Part shown: positions 10,892-26,286 of the stretch, one piece after another | How the letters are laid out: the number at the start of each line of letters is the position of its first letter | How positions within the stretch are numbered: the stretch's first letter is position 1 | Assembly (NCBI GenBank): GCA_001584585.1 | Contig: LSYV01000004.1 | Location: 2,384,322 to 2,448,321, forward strand | Reading direction: 5' to 3' | Source of the DNA: Gonium pectorale | Lineage: Eukaryota; Chlorophyta; Chlorophyceae; Chlamydomonadales; Volvocaceae | DNA length: 64,000 nucleotides | Program-made: the position numbers and the translations under genes | The notes under the pieces: generated by a model | The model's database searches: none | What the model saw: only the letters and a program-made list of their open reading frames with translations | Told to the model about the DNA's origin: nothing

Positions 10892-12122
10892 CTATTGGCC
10901 CTTGTTTGCAGCGATGTCACTGAGCGCCGCCGCATTCACCTCGGGGCCGCGGCCGCCCCGCAGCTTTGTTAGCTCGGCCTGCTTCTTGCGCCTCACCAGC
11001 TCCAGCCGCTCCAGCTGGATGTCCAGCTTGGCCACTAGGTCCCGGGCCGCCTGGTCCCGGCCCTCCGCGTCACTGCTGCTGGAGGCCGGTTGCTGCATCA
11101 CCGCTAGCACTTGTAAGCGCTCCTGCGGGCATGGTAGGTAGGAGCAGCCAGGTGTTGGCCCAATAGACCGTGCAGGCGATTGCACGTGACGTTGGGTTAC
11201 AAAAGACTGACCATGCGCACCCAACGCTGCGTCGTTGCCGTGACCTGCCGGATGCCAGACAGGTACGGCGAGCATAGTCCTGGGCTGTGAGGAGGGCGGG
11301 GCATGGAAGGGACTCACCCTGGTGTAGGCGGCCGCTTTTGCTGCTATTTTTTTGAGGTCCTGCTCCAGGGCCGCGGCCCGCTCGCTGGCGGCAACAGGAT
11401 CACCGCCATCATCTGCCGCATTCCGGCTGTGCAGCGCAACGACGCCCGATGGCCCCCGCGCTGTTGCGCTCGTGGCGGTGGCGGACGCAGCCGACGTTTC
11501 CTTCACTTCAACGCCGTTCTTGTACACGTGCACGCCGCGACCGTTGCAGTGCTGGCAGTAGTTCTGCGGGACGTGGCGATGGCAGGTCATAAGGTGTCTC
11601 CAGGCAAGCGTCGGGCGGGCGCACACGGATGTCCGGGTCGCGGTGCGCGTCTGCGAGGCCAGTCGTCACAGCTGGAGCGTCTAATACGGTTCCCATGTCT
11701 TGGGCAGTGCACCACATATAATGCGCACGCAGACGAGGCCTTGTCATGGCTGCTTCAACGTGACAAGCGTGTGAGGCACCTACCTCCAGGCGGCGGTGGT
11801 TGTAGATTTCTACGATTGTGCCGGTTCCGTGGCAGTGCGAGCAGACCGAGGCGTCGACGTGGGCGGCAGCGGCCTTGGAGCTAGAGGTTCGGGGCGCGCT
11901 GGCCGCGTCAGAGCTCCCCACGTCACATCGCAGGCACTCATCGATGCCCTGTCGTCACACACCCAGTCCCCGGATAAGCTTTTGGCACATACCCAAGATA
12001 CAGTCACATGCGCATTCGGAGCAGGCCATCACCTGTGAGTCTCGTGCTTCCTTGAGACCCGCATACTTTGCCTTTAGCTTATCAATCTGCTCCTGCTCTT
12101 GCGGGGTGAAGTTTGCCTGCAT
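10892..12122 (-). CDS. DnaJ-type zinc-finger (CxxCxGxG) protein without J domain
   Basis: Four minus-strand exons, 12122-12033, 11948-11784, 11563-11318 and 11122-10892, all joined in phase 0, give 243 residues. It starts MQANFTPQEQEQIDKLKAKY, a charged helix. Paired cysteines follow: CLRC (about 35-38), CSHCHGTG (about 67-74) and CQHCNGRG (about 88-95). The last two match the CxxCxGxG repeat of the DnaJ/Hsp40 cysteine-rich domain, which binds zinc. No J domain with HPD is present. The C-terminal half is Ala/Ser-rich, then a coiled coil (RDLVAKLDIQLERLELVRRK). DnaJ-like zinc fingers without J domains act in plants as redox or folding helpers in plastids, but this one has no clear transit peptide and its role is unknown. 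Its 5' end faces the METTL16-like gene. Confidence 0.72.
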
Positions 12123-12649
12123 GTCTCCTCAGACGGGCGATCCAGAGGGCCGTGGTGATATACACGCCTTTAGTTGCGTATATTGGGTGCTTTGGAACCC
12201 AATCAAAGGCCGATAGCAAAAGGGTTTGCTGAATGCTTTCCAAAGTGTGGGATCTAAAGACACAGACTATAATGTTTAGAATGGAGCGCAGAACTTATTG
12301 CATGGGAACGCCCATATTGACCACAATCATTACGGCAAATGCAACTGTCAACTGCCCCCGCGCCGCGGTTGAGGCTTGAGGGCCTGAGGGCTCGACTCTA
12401 GAGCCGAGGGTGTGACGGCACAAAAACGCAGATATGATCGCACATTACCGCACCCAGGGGACACGTCGACAACCCGTGTGAGCCAGTCTGCCAAGCCCCC
12501 AGCATGGCAAGTTCACAGTGACCACAGAATGTGTACATGGAAGCGTGCCCGACTTGCGTGCTTTGAAGGCCCTTACACCCGAGGGGGTCACCTGCGCCTC
12601 CCCTTCACCCCTTGCCGCTCGCCCGCTCCCCTTCCCGCTACTGCCCCAG
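12123..12649. other. Divergent promoter region and unplaced first exon
   Basis: Lies between the start of the minus-strand zinc-finger gene (12122) and the first recognised METTL16 exon on the plus strand (12650). The frame of the 12650 exon is open back to about 12518 but holds no ATG. A first exon with the start codon and a phase-0 donor must therefore lie upstream. Several ATGs exist, and none has a donor good enough to choose. Confidence 0.45.
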
Positions 12650-15600
12650 GATGCCGAACTGCAGTCCGCCCTGACTGAGTACCAAGCTCAGCTGGAGGCC
12701 ATGGAGCATCTGCTTGCGACGGATCCAAGCAACGCGGAGGTCCAAGAGGTACGTGTTGCTTGATGACCAGAATGCCTCAAACAGGCGACACTGATTGCAT
12801 TGGAGGGAAATAAAGAGGATGGTGACGCGCGAATGCGGGGGAGAGGATTCAGCGCATCTGCCGCTGGGATATTCACCTGTCCCAGGGAGTCACTTTGCAC
12901 TGGCATTCGTAGTAGCAACCCAGACGGCAGCGGACACCCTCGCAGCAAACGAAACAACATCCCGAAGGAACGTCTGGCAAGGCCGCCAGACGCCTTGCTG
13001 CCAGACGCCTTGCTCCGCCGTGTCCTTCCGGCTGGCTCCTTGTCGCAGGACGTCGCCTCGGTTCAGTGGCTCGGATGGCGGCGGAGGCCAGGGGCCTGAT
13101 GCCTCATACACATCATAGGCGTCCGCCGCATAGCGCCGTGGCCCTCGATCATTGTTTCCCTAAAGGGCATGAGATGCGGCAACGCACCGTGCTCATCCCG
13201 CGTATGTTGTCTTCCAACCCGCTGCCTACTGCCAGGTGTACGAGCAGCTGAAGGAGGCGGTGCAGTACACGGCGTCCGCGCTGGATCAGGTGAAACAACT
13301 GCAACCCGAGGGCGGTGACGGCCCCAGCGTCGGCAGCAACGGTGGGGGCGCTGCGGCGGCAGGTGCCCGTGGCCGCACGGATGAGGACTGTGCCGGCGTC
13401 GCCGGGGAGGCGCTGGCGTCGCCGGCGGGGGTGCCCGGCAGCGGCGCCCGGCCTCGCGGCGGCGCGCCCAACAACGCCCGCATGCACCCAGCCAACCGGT
13501 ACTGCCACACGGAGCCCGACTTTGCGGCCCTGGCGACGCAGTACGACGATCTGGCGCCGTATGTCCATACAGATACAGGTTTGTCATGTTTTGCCGTAGG
13601 GCATGATAGGATGCGAAGGTCGGGTATGAAGACGTCACGGTATCCCAGCCTTTCCCAGCCGGCCCCAGCCGCCGACCGGCCGCGCGCGCCTGAACGCACC
13701 GTAACGCCTACCCACTGCAGTTCCCTTCCCAGGCTGCCCGACCCTCGCCCGGCCCAGCCGGCCGCACGCATCATGGACGTGCGATGCGCCGAGCCGGCTG
13801 TGCACCTACTGCCTGCCCGCCCACCCCGCCCACCGTCCTCATCTTCCCCCACCCCACCCAACCCAATCCGCCCGCCCGCCCGCCCGCCCCAGCCGGCCGC
13901 GCGCACCTGGACACCACCAGCTGGGCCGCCACCCGCGCATTGACGGCCGCCCTGCTGTCCGCCGACTTCGGGCTGCGATGGGGCCTGCCCGAGGGGCAGC
14001 TGGTGCCGCCCGTGCCCAACCGGGCCAACTACATCCACTGGATACGCGACCTGCTGGACCTGTCGGCGCCGGCGGCAGGTGCGGGAGCAGCCGGCCGGTG
14101 TGGCACGGGGCCCAGCCGTACCCTGCGGCACCGGGCGCTGGGCATAGCGACCTCCGCTTTGGCTGTCGTCCTGCCGGCGGCGGCAGCGACAGGGCCCCCC
14201 GGCCGGAGCAGCTGCCTCTGTGGACCGGCACGGCGTCCCTGTCTGCCCCGGGCGAGGGTGTGCACTCTGGATCCGTTGTTCCGGACCGGGTACCCGCGGG
14301 CGTGAATGCTTATGGCGAATGAGGGGCAGCGTGGGGCGGCTCCCGCGCAGTCCGTGCCGTGCTGTGCTGGTGACGGCAGAGCGGCCCTCGGACCGGGGAG
14401 GTCAGCGCTTCCAGGGGCGTGTGTTGAGGCCTGCAGTTGCTGGGCTCGGTGGCAAGGCTGGCGTCTTCGGGCAATGGGGGTGGCAGGGGTGCCGTAGTAT
14501 CTTGCGTACAGCCATTCAAACGCTGGCAGGGAAGCCGCTTCATTCAGCAGCCCTTGCTTTTCCTATACAAACCACCTTCGCCGGCGGCCCACTCCCCTGC
14601 CAGGCGGCCCGGTTCGCGGGCTGGACATCGGCTGCGGTGCCAACTTCATATACTGCCTGCTGGGCGCCGTACTGTACGGCTGGCACATGGTGGGGGTGGA
14701 CGTGACGCAGGTACGCAGGCTCGGGGCGGAGTCCGCTGCTCTCTCGACATCCCATGGGTGGCTGTGACACTGACCCCAACGGCATCTCGATGTTTCGTTA
14801 TGTTCTGCGCAGGTGGCCGTCCATTGCTGCCGCAAACTGATCGACGACAACCCACAGGTTTGTCGCCGCAGAGCTCGGATGTAAGGGAGCCCCAGGCCAA
14901 GGCTGGGGCAGGCCCATGGCCTGCTGGCGCGACCAGCACTGGGAAGTATCAGAGCACCTGTTTGATGCGGCTCCCGCACAACGGCGAAGCACGATCGCTC
15001 CCCTCGGCCTCCCTGCCCAACTGCGGTGAACGCGGCGGCATGCCCGTGTACCGCCCGCGCACCGCCGGGTCCTCCCGGCCCCCGATCAGCTCTCCTCTCG
15101 CGTCTTCTGGCGCTGTCTGGCCTAAACCCTCCGCAGCTTCTTTGTTCAGAACACTTCACAGCTCTCCAACCCCCTCCCCGCCCACACACCCGGTGCCTAC
15201 CAGGTGGCACCGCTGCTGGAGGTCCGAGACCTCTCCCACTGCCACCCAGAGCTGCAGGGACCTGAGGCGGCTGCGCCGGCAGGGGGCCTGGCGGCTGAGG
15301 CTGCGCGCCGGGGGCGGAAGCGGCGGCCAGAGGGCCGCGCGGCACAGGAGGAAGACGCCGCCGAGGAGCCGGACCAGGCGACGACGACTGCGGGGGCAGA
15401 GCGCGCGGGAGAGGGGACGGCGGTACCTGGGGCAGCGGAGGCGGGTGGCGCGGCTGCAGAGATGGGGCGGGAGGCAGCGACGGAGGCGCGCCATCGAGAT
15501 GCCTCAGGGGACGGCGAATGGGACCACGAGGAACAGGTGGGCGTGCTGCTGCCCCGGAAAGTAATGTCCATACCTATGCATTTACAGGTATTTACCTCAA

Positions 15601-18600
15601 TGTGCGTAGGGAGCGATCATAGTGTGTAGACAGCGGGCTCGCCATCGTTGGGCGATCTGTTTGCGCGGGCTTAGGTCCTGCTTAGGACCGCCTCACCCTC
15701 TCACGCGCAGCCGGGCATCCTGCTGCCGGCGTTCAAGGACGAGCACGAGACGTTCGCCTTCACCATGTGCAACCCGCCCTTCTTCGAGAGCATGCAGGTG
15801 CGCGGGGTGGGGCCCCCTAGGGGAGTCTGGAGGACACGGTTGCGGAGGCAGGGAATGCGGGGAGGGGGTGCAGGATCAAGCGACTCCAGGTGCTGGGGTT
15901 AGGTGTCAGATCAGCGCATGTAGCTCTCGCATCCCGTTGCCTCCTACGGCCTGTCTCCTTGTCCCCGGCAAGGCAAATTCATGCCGCGCCACTTACCGGC
16001 CCTCGCAGGAGGCGGCACAAAACCCCAACACGGCGTTCGGAGGTAGGGCCCAGTGGCGTGGGTTTTGTGGCTGCAGGCACATTTCGACTCACAGCTGCCT
16101 TGCCACCGCTATTGCTGCCTGTCGCGCGCAAGGCGTGCTAAGCTTGCCCAGGGCCCGACGGCACCGCTCCACAGCTGCGCAGGGGTACCACCCCCCGCAT
16201 GCTCCCGTACAGCTGTGGTGTACGATTCGCATGTTCGGCACGCGGATGCCCGCGGACGCCCCTGTGCGTCGCGCCTCCCATGCGCACCCCGCCCTCCGGT
16301 TGCGGCCCAGCCTTCGAATGCGGTGTCACGCAAAGCGTCTCTCTTGTGTCATTGGCAGGCACGGCTGCCGAAATGGTGTGTCCGGGCGGCGAGCTAGCGT
16401 TCGTGCTGCGGATGCTGGTTGAGAGCGAGGGCCTGCAGGACAGGGTGCACTGGTGAGGCGACGGCGGGGGCGGGGTTGGGTGGCTAAAGGGGACTCTAGG
16501 GCGGATGGGGGGGTATGGCGCATGTCAGGATGTCCCGCCGGCAAGCTGCGTCGCTCTTGTTGCTGGAGAGGTTGCGGAAGGGGAGGGTGCCAACCAGCGC
16601 GGCAGGGGCTGGCCGGGAAGGACGCAAAACCAGGACCGCAGCTGCGCCTCTCTCGCTGCCTTCCGTTTCCGACTTTCTTGGCGCTTGCACACATCACTAC
16701 ATTCCTGACACGTTTCTGCCGCTGGCCGCCCATCCAGGTTCAGCACCATGGTGGGCAAGAAGAGCACCCTCAAGGTGAAGTGGCGCCGGCGAAGGGTTTG
16801 CGTTTGTGGGGGAAGCGGCGCCGGGGCACTGCTGATGGTGCTTAGCGTTAGCCGGTATGGACTTCCTTGCAGCCGCCTATACTCTCATTGAAACAGTAGC
16901 TGCGTCCGCGGATGTGTGGATGTGGCCTTCGTATGGCGGATGGCACTCCGCATTAACCGGCTAGCCCAGCTCCTATATGCCCTTCTCTGCAGGCGCTCCG
17001 CCGGGAGCTCCATTCGCGGCACGTGACGGCGCTGCGCACGACGGAGCTGGCGCAGGTGACCGAGCGCATCTCAGGGCTCGGAATGGCAGGGGATGCGCCG
17101 GATGGGGACAAGAGAGGCAAGCGGGGGCCGAGGGCGCACGTGTTCCAGAGGTCTATATACCGTTGTGGAGAGGGGTAGATACCTTTATGGGAGACGCACA
17201 ACGCGGCACAGGGGTCGCCACTCGCCTTAGATCTGGCGCCATCTTCACGGGTTCCATCGCAGGGACGGACCTCCCGGTGGGCGGTTGCGTGGTCCTGGCA
17301 GGTGGACCCCAACAAGGCCTCCCAGCCGCTCCGCCGGCACGCCACAGCCCCCGCGGGCGGGGACGACGTGGCGCAGGACTTCGCCTCAGCGGTGGAGCCT
17401 TCGCGTGGCCGCGGGCCCGAGGCGGCGGCGGCGGCACCTCGCCGCGCTGCCGCGGCGCCTGCGCCCACCCTGGCGGCCGCGGGCATGGCGGCCCTGCCGC
17501 GGCGGCACGTGAGCTTCACGGTGCAGCAGGTGATCCCTAATCGGACCTGTGACCTGGTTGGACATGGGTGGGCTGAGGGCGCCGGGGGACACCATCACAC
17601 CTCTATGTAATGCTTGCTTCCAGTACGCAAGCGTACGATGCACACCGCGGCGGCCGTGCTGTTCGAGGCCGGACTTGATGGCCAGCCGCCGAGAGTTTTC
17701 ACCCGCGACCCGCGCTCTCCCGCAGGCCGGAGCGCAGGGCGCGCTGTTGCTCTTGCGCCGGTTGCAGGAGCTGCTGCAGCAGCAGGGCTGCGGGGACGTA
17801 CAGACGGACCTCTCAGCGTGGAGCCTGTCGTGGCCCCTTCAGGTGCGACGAATGGCAAGCGTTCGCGCTAAAAGGCGCGCTGCGTGGCAGCGCCAGTCAG
17901 CGCTCAGCACCCGCGTTGCGCCCTCGCTGAGGTCCATGTGATTGCTGCGGGGAAATACGGAACGGGAAACGGGGATTGCTGCGGGGAGGGGCCGCCTCAT
18001 GATCGCCACCCGGTCTCCCCTGCGGCGCCGCAGGTGGGGCCCTTCAGCGCCCCTGAACCATCGGGCACAGCCGCGGGCCCTGAAGCCACGGCCGCGGCTG
18101 GAACGAAGCGGCCTCGGGAGGAAAAACAGGCAGGAGGCGGTAGCTGGGCCAGCGGCACCACGGCAAGTTTATTCTTTATCAGTTTACTGTCGCCTTCGGG
18201 TATCCTTTGAGGCAGCACCGTGCACTTTCCCCGCTGAAAGCATGGTAGCGTGGAAGTTCTGCTCGGGGCATGCTCGTATCAAGCACCCATGCCATGTTCT
18301 CACCGCCTGCCGGTTGTATCCTGAACACGCCGCATGCCGGCAATCGTTAGATTGTGCTGGAACTGGAAGCTCCGCGCGCAAGATCACTGTGGGGCGTCTC
18401 AGTTGCAACATGTTACATTCACCGTGTACCGCACTCCGTACCGCATACGGCGCGGAGCGCACGTGCAACAACCGTGCCGAAAGGCCTCTCAAGATGCTGG
18501 GCCGGCCTGGGATTTGGTTCTTATTGCAGCGGGATACACACCCCTGCTGGATTCACGAGTGCACACGAACCCCTGACCGTCACCTCGCAGGCTCGGCTGC

Positions 18601-18728
18601 GGCTAGCACAACAGCGCCGCGGATACATCGAGGTGGTCGCAACTATACCCACGAGCGCGCCGGACAACGTGGCACGCGCGTTTGCCGGGCTTATGGGATC
18701 GCTTGAACGAATGCTTACTGGGACCTAA
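12650..18728 (+). CDS. METTL16: METTL16-type RNA m6A methyltransferase with SPF30-like N-terminal segment (first exon not found)
   Basis: Fifteen exons join in phase: 12650-12748, 13236-13578, 13893-14078, 14604-14710, 14813-14857, 15204-15536, 15711-15797, 16009-16042, 16359-16452, 16738-16774, 16993-17055, 17263-17529, 17624-17842, 18034-18162, 18591-18728 (about 726 residues visible). From residue ~116 the protein follows METTL16: MHPANRY, RALTAALLSADFGL, NYIHW, the SAM-binding motif GLDIGCGANFIYCLLGA, the catalytic NPPFF (15711-15797), GGELAFV, MVGKKSTLK and GRTSRWAVAWSW. METTL16 places m6A on U6 snRNA and on MAT2A hairpins. The last exons hold a TKRPREE basic patch and a C-terminal module (YIEVVATIP to LERMLTGT) that may match the VCR/KA1-like part. 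Residues 1-~55 resemble the helical start of SPF30/SMNDC1. A GC donor follows 18162. TGTAA at 18963 may end the transcript. Confidence 0.88.
12985..13014. repeat. Tandem duplication, 15-bp unit x2, in a METTL16 intron
   Basis: GCCAGACGCCTTGCT occurs twice without a gap (12985-12999 and 13000-13014), inside the intron between exons 12650-12748 and 13236-13578. Confidence 0.85.
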
Positions 18729-19396
18729 GTTCCGAGGTTGCACGGCAAGCTGTTGACCGCAACCCAGGGGCCCCCGCCTCGCCCCGCCCACGGATGGTGG
18801 GGACCAGCGGATGCACCCGACGTGGGGGTGACTGTCATGACTGCAGCTGCCGTTGCAACATGCTCGTTTCGGGAGTGAAACCGGCTACCTGGGGTAAAGA
18901 TCGTTGGGGAAAGCCACCGTGCAACGGCACGAGTGTGCGACGGCGAGTTGTGAGCGACAGGGTGTAAGGAATAGGGTGCGTTGGCCTGGTTTGGGCCGAG
19001 TCTAGGCTCAGAACGGGCTGGCGTGCGTGCGTTGGGGTCCGTGTGTAACGCTCAGCGCCCCCGCGCCAAGGACCGTGTCTTTTGACACAGCGATGCGATT
19101 GACGTGTTTTCCTGCAAGTAAGGCAAGCTGCAGCGGCTCGGGCTGTAACCAACAACCCCCGTATATGTGTACGGTGTCGCGGCTCGTGCGTCTTTTCCCA
19201 AGCACTCTTCGACCGCTCAGGTACCTCTCAACATCATTTTGACTGGACGAAAACACTGCTGACCGGAAACGTGTTCCGCTGTGGCTGCTGCGCCTTGCCC
19301 CTCCTGGAATGCCCGCTCTCCAGCCCGAATCTTAGCTGCTTTTTTCAGCAGCACAGACTCTTAGCAGGAAAGGACAATGGGAGGGCGTGAAGCTAG
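18729..19396. other. 3' region of METTL16 gene and upstream region of beta-amylase gene
   Basis: No supported coding sequence. A TGTAA polyadenylation-type signal lies at 18963-18967, 235 bases after the METTL16 stop. The rest would be the promoter and 5' UTR of the beta-amylase gene beginning at 19397. Confidence 0.5.
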
Positions 19397-24388
<4,992 letters not shown>

Positions 24389-25642
24389 GCCGATCAGCGC
24401 CTTTCGTGTCAGAGACGGGTGCGGTGGCGGGTGCGGCTGTGCAACCCAATTTATACACGTCCTGGACTGTAGCTGGGAAGTGCGTGCCGGTTCATCTGTC
24501 AGCCGTTCGCGGGTGCGCTCGGCGTTCGGGCCGCCCTTTGCCTACGCACGCGCAGCCATATTCTGCAAAGCTCGCGGGGCCGCGGTGTATCCGCGATGCC
24601 GAAGACCGCAGCAGAGGGGCGCAGGCTGCAGGACGCGCAGCATCCTCGTGCGCGCATTTCGGTTGCATATGTATTTAGCTTTCCTAGTTGTATGTTTTGT
24701 TGACGGCTCATGTATAGCTGGCGGAGAGAACTGGACCATGACTGGGGTTGCGATGGTAATCGAATGCTCATAGCTGTGTCTTGGTGGGTTTTACGGCAGA
24801 TGGATTGGTGGTGTTCGTTGCAGCCACTGTAAGCAGGTGGAATGTGGTTTGCGCTTTGGTGCGGCGACTGCTTTTCGTGCATGCACAACCGCATGCCTTC
24901 GTGTCTTTGCAGCCAGTGGTCTCTTGGTCATTGGGTTCGTTCTAGTGAACCCGTTTGGCTCTGCAGTGATAAGTTGGGGGACCAAGCGCTGGGCGGGTAC
25001 CAGCACATGCACACAAGCTTCCTGTGCCAGGCGTGTTGGATGTCGTCATGTTGAGAGTGCAGCGGTCGTGTAAGCACGTACGTTGTGACGCGCCCATGTT
25101 ACGCAGCAGAGCTGCACGTGCGCGGAGCATAGAGCATGCCGTCTCGACCAACAGCCGGAAGAGGGCCAGTGTCCTCATCCCAGCAAAGATCTCAGCTATT
25201 GCCTGGGCAACCATCTACCGCCGAATTGATTTGAGCGGAATGTTGAGGTGAGTTGCAGCACTACTGGGTCGTGGTGTTTCGGCTTTCGGGTACAACAAGA
25301 GCACCGCATCCCGCACATCACCCTCTGAGGCCCAGTGGCACCCGACGATGTGACCTCTGCACTAGGACGGATGCACACGGTGCCTGGTTGTACACGTGTA
25401 CGGCATATTGCGGTCGGCCGGCGACAGACCACGTCCAGTATTGAGTTGGAGCCAACAACAGAGGGGCTGGCTGCCACAACGCGAGCTGCCCAACACTCAC
25501 CGGGCGTAGGAGCCTTCCACGCAAAGCGATTGCAAAGTTCGTCCCCAGCTTTCACAGCTGCCACAGGTCTTGCTACGTAAATCTAGCATCAGTTCGCCTT
25601 TACTAGGAGGGCATCGAGCCACCTCCCAACTAGGCGTGAGGA
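24389..25642. other. 3' UTR of beta-amylase gene and upstream region of V-ATPase e gene
   Basis: No supported coding region. TGTAA at 24828-24832 is the likely end signal of the beta-amylase transcript. The 5' UTR of the next gene lies left of 25643. The GC content drops relative to the coding exons. Confidence 0.5.
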
Positions 25643-26142
25643 ATGGGCTTCTGGCTCGGGACATTGGTCTTCTTCCTGATTCAGATAGTCGTGACGGGCT
25701 GCGTCAACTGGTTCGGGAAGCCCGGCAACAAGGGGTAAGCGCCTGGACATAGTTGACCACTGGTATAATTGGCGCTGGATGACCGGCTTATGGCCGTGTG
25801 TAGCCTGCGCTGTGCTACAAGCTGCGGGAGAACTGTTCGCGATGGTTAATCACCTTAACCCGCTCGTCCCCCTCCAACAGGCTCACACACATCATGGCCT
25901 TTACAACAGTGTTCCAATTATGGTTCATGTAAGTTGAAATAATCCCCCGACAATGGCTCGGCCTATGCATCCAAAGAACACTGCGGCACAGGTGGAGTTG
26001 CTACTCCCCCCCCCACGTCCCGCTCTGACAGCAACCACTTGCTGATCCCTGTTCCCTCCTATTATCCACTATCCTCTGCAGATGGGCCATCATCTACATG
26101 GCGCAAATGAACCCTCTCGTGAACCCCGAGTACAAGGATTAG
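25643..26142 (+). CDS. VMA9: V-type proton ATPase subunit e (Vo sector)
   Basis: Three exons, 25643-25734, 25881-25928 and 26082-26142, join in phase to a 66-residue protein, the normal size for subunit e. It begins MGFWLGTLVFFLIQIVVTGC (first membrane helix), has a short polar loop (NWFGKPGNKG), and a second hydrophobic segment that includes FQLWFIWAIIYMAQMNPLV. The MGF start, two-helix layout and WAI(V/I)Y(L/M)AQMxPL signature are those of plant and animal V-ATPase e. The protein is part of the membrane proton channel sector of endomembranes and contractile-vacuole-type compartments. The gene converges on ZNHIT1. A TGTAA at 26328-26332 would place its poly(A) site within the last ZNHIT1 exon. 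Confidence 0.88.
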
Positions 26143-26286
26143 TTGAACACACGTTCGGATGGGTTGAGACGCCCCGCTGTAGCCGGCAGGTGCATGGATT
26201 GTTGGGCCCCGTGGCAGTGATGTGCGTTAAGACATTTGTGCAACTGATGCGCACGTAGATCCCGGATCGCGGCCCCTCGATGTGGA

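Noticed and set aside
12412..12678. Plus-strand frame at 12.4-12.7 kb as the METTL16 first exon
   Set aside because: It begins at GTG, is in a different frame from the exon at 12650 and overlaps its clear acceptor, so it cannot be spliced to it.
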